Shown here: positions 25,701 to 34,700 of the stretch, in pieces | Numbering within the stretch: position 1 is the first letter of the stretch | Layout of the letters: every line of letters begins with the position of its first letter | Assembly (NCBI GenBank): GCA_002633005.1 | Contig: NMRA01000238.1 | Location: 126,001-190,000, forward strand | Reading direction: 5' to 3' | DNA from: Phoronis australis | Taxonomy: Eukaryota; Phoronida; Phoronidae | Length of the DNA stretch: 64,000 bases | The notes under the pieces: generated by a model | Seen by the model: only the letters and a program-made list of their open reading frames with translations | Told to the model about the DNA's origin: nothing | The model's database searches: none | Made by a program: the position numbers and the translations under genes

Positions 25701-28700
25701 AATTCTAGCCAAATAGCAGAAAAGTAAGGAAAAACTGTTATTTCTGATGTTAAATATATCTAGAGATGATGAACTCCAAGCAGAGGGATTATACAACCAT
25801 ATCACACTGCACAAAAACACGTAAAAAGCAGAAAACAACTACGGCACTTCTAACCTAATCAAAATAATAAGGGAACACCACGTTTTTCGCTTCCTAATTT
25901 CCAAGAACTTGAAAAAATGAACACATTTCATTCATGTGAATTCCTGACAATATTATTTATACCATAGGAATTTCTGTCCTATGGTGAGAGGACATGATTC
26001 TGAGAAAAAAATAGTCAAAAACAAAAGTCATAAACTGGATGGTTCATGTAATGGTTCACTGTTTCAGAAAGATGGCTTTAGTTTTAAATGTACAAGTTAC
26101 ATTATACCCATGCTTTCTGTCACAAAACAAGTTTAGATTTAGGCCATCTTCCCTAATAAAACTGGTCTCATTATAATCCTTACTGAGAAGTGATCAATGG
26201 GCTCGGAAAAAATTGACAGCTCTTTATATATTTTCCATATTATACTGAGATTACTTCTCAAAGCTCTATATATATTTTCCATATTATACTGAGATTACTT
26301 CTCAAAGCTCTATATATATGTTCCATATTATACTGAGATTAATTCTCAAAGCTCTATATATTTTCCATATTATACTGGCATTACTTCTCAACTGAGAAAA
26401 GAACAAGATTTTATAATGAACATGTCATTTCGTGTATGAAGACAGTCACAATTGTGATCACACTAGTGACTTCAATCCTTGATATTGGGAAGAGTAAAAA
26501 AATTGTGCCTCTTCCATTAAAACAACTAGATTAATTGTTTCAGGACACACCATTCAATGAGCATGGGCCGTCTCAGACATCTCTTGCGGAAGTTTTTCTA
26601 TGTCCATCTTTACATATTCACTAATTAGAAAAACACCCACAAATTGAGATACTTATCATGTATGGCAAACTTCAGACATCTACAGTTGAACAAGCAAGGA
26701 GACTTAATGAGGCACACACAAATATATATGAGCCAGCAGAGCTATCAGACAACAGACAACAGAAATAACAGGCTGCCATTTTGGGAATATTTGTTAACAT
26801 CAGGTCTTATACAAATGTACACACTAAGGTTTTTTACCCAGCAACTGCTTCAGTTTTGCGTGTTGACAAGGATCACAAAATAAATCATTTTATATACTTA
26901 AAGACCCTGACAACAGGGCCAGTGTCGAAGTTTCCAAGTAGATTATGCAAAGTTTACAACATCATTAAGAAATCAGTAAACTACATAATCCATAATGCCT
27001 TAATGCCTTGGTTCAATCCAAGGCATTATCAATGTCAAATTCAATGCAGCCTCTCATTGGCTCATTGCAAATACTGACATCAAAATAAGCAAATTTTTGA
27101 TTGGTTAACATCTGAACTTTGGGTAAAACCAGGAAATATTCTTGTTAAACATCTAACTCAGCAACGTCTTTTTCATCTCTGAATCAAAAATGTTCTACAA
27201 ATAAACATCCAACTCAGCAGCGTATTTTTTCATCTATGAATCGGGAATGTTCTAAAATGCACAAAGGAAGAGGTGTGTCTCTTGAAGTCCAACTGAAACT
27301 CATTGTGTATTGTAATTAGTCAACACAATTCTATTATAGCACAGCTCAAGTTGTTGTTGGGAAGGGTGCCATTCTACCCTCCAGTCTATTGCAAATGTTG
27401 AGACCCCATGATCGTTGTTTTGATCAGAAGTCTCAGATAAGGGCAGAGGTGATCACACAAGAAATTCCTAGTGTGGTGGTGTTAAATTTGCAACCCCGTT
27501 GTCACCACATGAGGGCACTCCACTCAAAGTGATATTGCGCAAAGTTATGAAACACTAACCCACAGTAGGTATTCAAGATATACAAGTGCCTGTATGGCTC
27601 CAGAATACTTGAGCTGCAGATCCTATCATGTCTCTCTGAGACAGCCACTAATTGTACCCCATCTGTCAACAGGCAAGATGTCAAGTTAGTCTGACCTAGG
27701 ACTGAGTACTACTAGTGTGCTTGTTGTCTAACTTGCAGTAATACTAAATGAGTTCCTTGGTTAAGCCAATGGAAACATATTGGTTCTGGCCACTGGGTAT
27801 TTGGGTGGGTAGTGCGGCATTCTTTTAGGGATCAACTTGGCAACCTGTAGGTGACCTCAGGTTTGGTTTGGCGACATAGTAAAAATCCCAGGTCACTACT
27901 AAGTCGCCACACCACATCTGAGCACGCGCTCAAAATATGACAAGAAAAAAAACGTATGGAAGACAGAATAGTTCGGTAAATATCAGAAGGGTCCGATCGT
28001 GTTCATGTACCCCAGGAGGAGGGCCTAAGTATGGGGTATTGGACCCAAAAGCAGGGAATTAGTCACCAGCGAGCATAAGGGATGCTCCTCAATTTCCATT
28101 CAAGAAAAAAAGCTAAACAGGTGATCTCCGGTTCACCAAAGGCAGAATTTGACACCTTTTCACCTGAGGCATCTTGTTTCATTAAACAGGGTTTGGCAAC
28201 CTCAGAACAAGTTTAGCGACCTAGGAATTTTGACACGTCGCATTTGCCAAATTGACGTATATACTAAGCATATGGCCTTACAGTTGGTTGTTTTTTTAAT
28301 TCATTTGAGACGAACAAAAATGATGCAGGAATTGTTTTTTACTCAATGTTTGTAAAACCTTGCTCACCCTTCTTCATGTGTCTTTGAGCAACTTTTCAAA
28401 AAAAAAAAACAAATTGAAATTGATTGGACATTTTTTAAGTCTGTAAGCAGAGGACCTACTTTGCCGTTTTTGGCTTTAAATAGAACAGACAAAAATAGTT
28501 CTCAAAGATGTAACTGCGCATGTCTTGAACATGAAAATAGGTCCAGTGCCTCTAGTCAACAGGATTTATGATAAAATGAGAACTGCTTACCCTGGAAGTT
28601 TAAGTTAATGGTGGCATTGCCTTCTCCGAGAGCATTTTTGGCAGTCACGCGATAGGTGCCCTGATCGTCTTGGCTGACTCCAGTCATCTCTAAGGAGCAT

Positions 28701-31700
28701 TTATACTGCCCAGGTCCTGATGAATTGATCTGGATCAAGTAACGGCCTGAGAATATAAATTGAAAAAAATTAAAAGGCGCCAGTCATAGTAATCACACCA
28801 TAAGGATGAAAAAATGTTGCAACAAAGCACATTCCACAATTTTGCTTGGATTGAAGCCACTTTTTTAAAGCCTTGGTATGCTACTAACTCCACCTAGGGT
28901 TCAGTCATGAAACCACCTTATTTTCATGCAAGCAGTTGGTGTATTACATTAAAATTTAGTATTTTTACAGAAGGCGTTATAACAGATAGACTCTAAAGAT
29001 GGGACGTCAATTCAGTTCCAAAATGACAGCCAGGATACAATGTCCTGTACCAGTGCAACCTGACCATTCACGAATACAACATCCCATCTAAAATGAACAA
29101 ATGGTCTCTGATATGAACAAGTGGTATCTAAAATGAACAAGTGGTGTCTAAAATGGACAAGTGATGTCTAAAATGAACAAATGATGCCAAAAATAGACAC
29201 GTCAAGTGGTATCTAAAATGAGCAAGTGGTGTCCAAAATGGACAAGTGATGTCTAAAATGTGCATGTGATGTCTCCATGATAGCAAGTAGCAGCATATGT
29301 TCATAAAAACAACGATGGATTTAAAACAACTTGACATGTTTCAGCGTTTATTAAAACACCACCCTCAGAAGCAAATCCATGGTTGCCATAAATGCAGGTG
29401 ATGTTAAGAATAAACAAGTGCTGTCTAAAATGGACAAGTGATGTCTAAAATGGACAAATGGTGTCTAAAATGAACAAGGGGATCTTAAACGGACAAGTGA
29501 TGTGTAAAATGGACAAGTGAGGTCTAAAATGGATAAATGATCTCTAAAATGAACAATTGGAGTCTAAAATGGACAAGGGATGTCTAAAATGAACAAATGT
29601 GTCAAAATAACAATTTATTCTGAAAATGGGAAATGTCCACTTTGCATAATTCATGTTCCTCCAATTCCACACTTTGAGTAACAAATTCAGTTAAAGCTTC
29701 AGACAGCTGTTCAAAGTCTATGTCAAGTTGTTAATCTGACCATCAATAATCCTGCACCAAATTACACTGTTGTGGTATTTCTGGGCTAATTGGCTATTAG
29801 GGCCAGGCACAGTGTTGTGTGTTTTGACAATGGCAGTTGACTGTGTACAGGTCAAGAGAATGTCCTGTTATTGCTTTAAGTGCAGGTGGGGCCAACAAAC
29901 ACTGTAGTTCAGCAGATCTTGCGCTGGCCCCACTGAGCTCAGGACAGTATTAACCTTGAGGTCAAAGCAAACATAAGTGCCCAGTACACCCGCAACATCC
30001 AAGATGTTGCTTTTCTGTTTTCAGAACTGGAGTCAAGTCCTTTTTCCTGTTAATGATACCAGAGGCAATTTCTAATTTTTCTTTCATAATAACAGGAAGC
30101 CCACATTGGATTGTGACAGGGTTGGTCACTATATAAGTATTCTCATTGTACTTGGATAGATAGGACTGCAGAGAGCGGTACATGGAAAAGTAGACTGGAA
30201 TAAATGTGACTATGGTATAACCACACTTAAGTTCAAATTCAACATGCTCAGAGGAGTTGACACGTGCTCAATAAGAAAAACAATCTTTCTCCACAGTAGC
30301 TTTTCAGCTCCATAGCTGACTATGGGTGCATGGTTCTATTGAACAACTTTGAACTATGCCCCACAAACCTCTATGCTCAAAATGGTAGATATGTGGCCTG
30401 TGGTCAAACAACCAGTATGTTAAGACTATGTCAATAGTAAGTTTAATTGGGCTCACCTCCAGAAAGAATGGGATTGTCTCCTTTGAACCATTTGATGTCT
30501 GGCTCTGGCTGGGCAGACAGCAGGCATTCAAACACCAGTCTCTTACCACCATCCTCCTGCCGAATGGTGGGCTTTTGGGTGAAGGAAGGCGCAACGCCAT
30601 CAGGTCTGCAATAACAGCAAGCAAGAAGATACATTGAAGATGTAACGCTCATTCTAATACTTCTCAACCTTCTAACAATACAATAAAATTCTCCAATTTG
30701 GGACAGTAAAATTTGATTATTTTACTCGAGGTTGGAGTTTGTCCCAAATTCTAGAAGGTGTCAATATTGGCTGTCCTAAATTCAAGAATCACTATGAAAA
30801 TTGAACACAGTCTGAAATTTGAGAAATATGGTGAACAACAAATTACCCAAAATTACAGAATGAAGAAAGTTCAATTTTTGCGAGAGTTTCGGTGTCCCAA
30901 ATTCTAGAGACTATCTTAAATTGGAGATTTTTTACTGTAACAAGAACGACACAGAGTGTTGACATGCACCCTGCATGTGCTTGCATATAACAGGTACAAG
31001 GGATGATCATTGTTTTAAATATTCCCCTTAACGAAGCAGTTCTAGTAACTAAAATAGCTTGTAGGGGGTGCAAAGCAAGTCGGCAATGCTCTCCTCAATA
31101 GGAAAGCACTTGCCACCCTTCAAGGCTTCATCATGATTCTTCACACAGTTTGGAGGATAGGGAGGCAGGCAACAAAGAACTTAACAAACACAATAAAGAG
31201 GCCACTAGGGGGCGCAACGAAGATCAAATCCTTCTGAAACTGAGTTTGTGTAATTTACTTGACATTGATAGTAACTTATCTGAGTAAAGAAACTTGATAG
31301 ATATCAAGACAAGCACAAAGAAAAACAAAATTGGCACTAGAAGACTGCACACCAGTCGGATTTGACTCAAAACCCACATAAGTTCTACTCTTCTTTCCAT
31401 GAACTTAGTAGATATTGAGCCACAAGCAAAAGTTGACAAAGTAGTCACACCAGTTCGAAAATCATTGCTGGCCATACACTTCTCGCAATAAACAAACATG
31501 CCAGTTTTCATAATGATCCTTAGAGTGGTTTAGCGGAAAGAGAACCAGATGCCAAAAACAATTATACAAATGGCCATTTGGTGGCAACACTGAGTCACAT
31601 CCATCCGAAAATGGGAACGTGTTATCACACGTTTAACAGAAACCTATTCGTCAAATATACAGAGGAAAATGTAAAAGAATTGCCACTAGGGGGCACAACA

Positions 31701-34700
31701 GTAGTCAGATAGGTTCGAAAGTCATCGTCACCTGGAGTCACATTCATGGCAATACTTTTGTAATATTTCACAAAGATTCTGCAAGGGTTTAAAAATGCCA
31801 CTAGGGGGCTCCACTGCAGTCAAAGCTGTGCAAAAATATTGTCAGCCATACCCATCCAAGTAGCAACACACATCATTAGGAGTAGGATATGACAATTCTA
31901 AAAACCATTCTTCGAGTGGTTTGGTCAACAGAGAGGCAGATGCCAAAAAAACAAAAACAATAAAAATGGCCATTAGGTGGCACGAAATATGTCAAATCCA
32001 TCTGAAAATCGCAAAGTGATATCATCTTCCTAATATACCCATTTGCCAAATTTAATGAAAATCCATTAGGGAAATCAAAGATAAAGAGGCAAACATAAAG
32101 AATAATAAATTGCCACTAGGGGACACAGCGGTAGTCAGACATATCGAAAAGTCCTGGTCAGCCATTGTCATCAGCTTCATAAGAACACATCTCATTAGAT
32201 CCTGCAAGGCATTTACGAGGTACAGCAGCCAACCAAGACAACCAATGGACACACAGACAAATACGATGGCAATATTCATCAACGTATGTATATATGCCGG
32301 GTATGTGTAGGAATATAAAAAACTTTTTGTATGTTATTCCGTTATAATGTATGATAAAAATTCTTCAATTTGGGATTAATGATAAATGCCGAAATAACCA
32401 GGTTACTTGACAGATACAACATCAAATATTGTGTCCCAGTCTACACTACAGAATGGAGTAATAACATCATCTTGGCTATTCTAAACACCATACTGGAACT
32501 AAAATAGAAAAAAGGTCTATTATAAAATGGTGACAAGGTCTGCGTCAGTGCTGAACACTACACTCAACACAGCATACACAGTGACTAATACTGAAGATAT
32601 TTTTCTGTGGTGCAGTGGTATTTATTTAAAGAAGATGAGTTGAGCCCTGTGCCCTTGATAAGAGGGACAGTTTTCCTTTCATTTCTATGTGATCTTGTTT
32701 CGTACCACAAATCCCCACATAGAAAGAATGGATTAATGTCAGTCTCAGTTTGGAAACCAGTCAAGTAATGCCAGTCTACACAGGCAGACAGGCTTCTATA
32801 TATGGTAGAAAGGTAGAGTGAGACTGATTTATTGGTAAACACATCAGCTGAAGCCCTGAGGTCAAACCAAAACATAAACACTGGGCTCTTACTCATTCAC
32901 AGCTCATGTCTGGCCTACACACAGCAACTTGTTCTTCTTTGGTAGCAAAGTTGTTGAAACATATCTGTCTTTTAATTTACTTATGGTTTGAAATTAATCT
33001 TTGAAGAATGAATATGAGTTCGTTCTCAGTTTGTGTATAAAAGAGTACACCTGGACTACTAAATTTGAAACAAAAAACACTTTCTTAGCACACACATACC
33101 TTTGACTTCCACCTGAACCTAAAACGAAAAATAAAAACAATTAATGCCAATATACAAAACCTTCAGACATTACACTGGAGCTTTTCTATTGTTTTCACAT
33201 TACGACACATTAGACCTTTGTACAGGATAACCCTATATGCTGATTATGAATGAGGAACTCAACCATTGGTGTTATTTACATAGCTATGGCAGCTGCTTCA
33301 GTTTTTCGCATTAAGAATGCAGGATGAGGCTTTCATGGGCGATTTAATATTCACAGGGTGTTATGACCACACTTGTCTCTGAATTCAGAGAATGGAAAGT
33401 TTCAACTGATTCACAAATTTAACTAACATACCACCAGACTGCTTGCATTTTTCAAGTGGATCCACGGTTTTACTAGTGCCAGCAAGTGAATTTTGAAGTA
33501 CTCAATGCCTACTGAGTGAGCAGACTATAACATTTTCCCATACAGTGTGCTTACTTAGTCCTTCCATCCAAAAACTTAAAATATGTCAAGTAACATATAA
33601 TTACTGTAATTCTTCTTTGAAATTAAGAACAACACCAGATGGTAGAAAACAAATTTCATTTTATCTTATTAATACTGACATGGACTAGTAATAAAGTCTT
33701 TAGTCTTTTTCTTCAGTGACACTTTCCGTAATAAACATCTGCAGCTGTCAAAAACCAACGCCTTCCATGTCAGACGATATTACGTGTGGTTGCGGTAGGG
33801 AATTTAGGATACCCACCCATTTAGAGAGTGGACTCGAAAAAAGGCACCTATTAGTAGGCAGCTTCCATCGTATTGTAGAGTTGTTGTGATACATGACTTC
33901 CGGGTGTGACATCAAGCCACATAAGAATAATGCCTCTCTAAGTCGCTTGCCAAGTGGCAATTGCCTCTTGGCTGAACAGTTTAGATGCTTGGCTCTCACA
34001 CACGCAACCCTGGTTCAAGTCCTGATGTAAGAGAAATTTTCTGTGTCATAATATGTTCAGTAATCATCATCTTTCAAGTGGATGTGAAGTCATGTATCTC
34101 CTGGCACGAGCAAAATAAAAATAGCCAGATGCCAATTTGGGCAACAGAACGAAGGATTGTCTGGAAAAAAAGTTTGATTTCAGGAGTATTTGTTCAAGCT
34201 GGGAAGAGTAAAAGACATCAACGGCTTCCTACGATACCCCCTCGTCTTAGGCAAAAGTTTTACTTGTTATAGCTGCATGACTATGATGGTTTAATGAAGT
34301 GCGAGGCAAAATTCGCCAAAAAGCTTCTGGCATATGGAGGGCACTTGAGTTGTCCACCATCTGTGCCCAGTTGAGACGGTGGTACTGTCTAGCCTGGGAT
34401 TTGTTCAGTTCATAAAATAAAGTTCATGATCCAAAAGTAAAGGACGAAGTCGGTCAAACCTAACAATGCGCCAACAACTAGTAAGGATCGATACCACGAT
34501 CGTTTGTTGTGTTTGGAAGAAGAAGAAATCTAAGGTTGCTAACCTACGAACAGATGTTGATAAAGCTTCTGAATACTTCCGGATATGAGCGACGTTTTCT
34601 GTTAAATGCAAAGCATAAACAATGATAAAGAACTCGGGTAGCTTGAGCACTTCTACACATGCCAAGTACATTTTTCAAGCTCCCGCCATATTGTACCTAA

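Larger units (their letters stand above)
19101..28590. other. Intron 5 (9490 bp), the largest seen
   Basis: It contains the candidate internal promoter (25205-25471), a 42-bp duplication (20460-20545), a CCACTAGG-family flank copy (22.08-22.35 kb), a 44-bp minisatellite (26218-26390), a hairpin (27001-27028) and family B foldback copy 2 (27.83-28.26 kb). Other stretches (19.1-20.4, 20.6-22.0, 22.4-25.2 kb) show no recognisable gene or RNA. Confidence 0.7.
30606..33099. other. Intron 3 (2494 bp)
   Basis: It is filled by a small MITE (30680-30942) and the main array of the CCACTAGGGGGC-core repeat (31.05-32.25 kb). Nothing was recognised in 32.3-33.1 kb. Confidence 0.7.

Noticed and set aside
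29128-29337. Minus-strand frame with repeated histidine-rich peptide
   Set aside because: It is a translation of the 20-bp minisatellite.
29090-29605. CRISPR-like regular repeats
   Set aside because: Units are head-to-tail without unique spacers, in an animal intron; this is a minisatellite.
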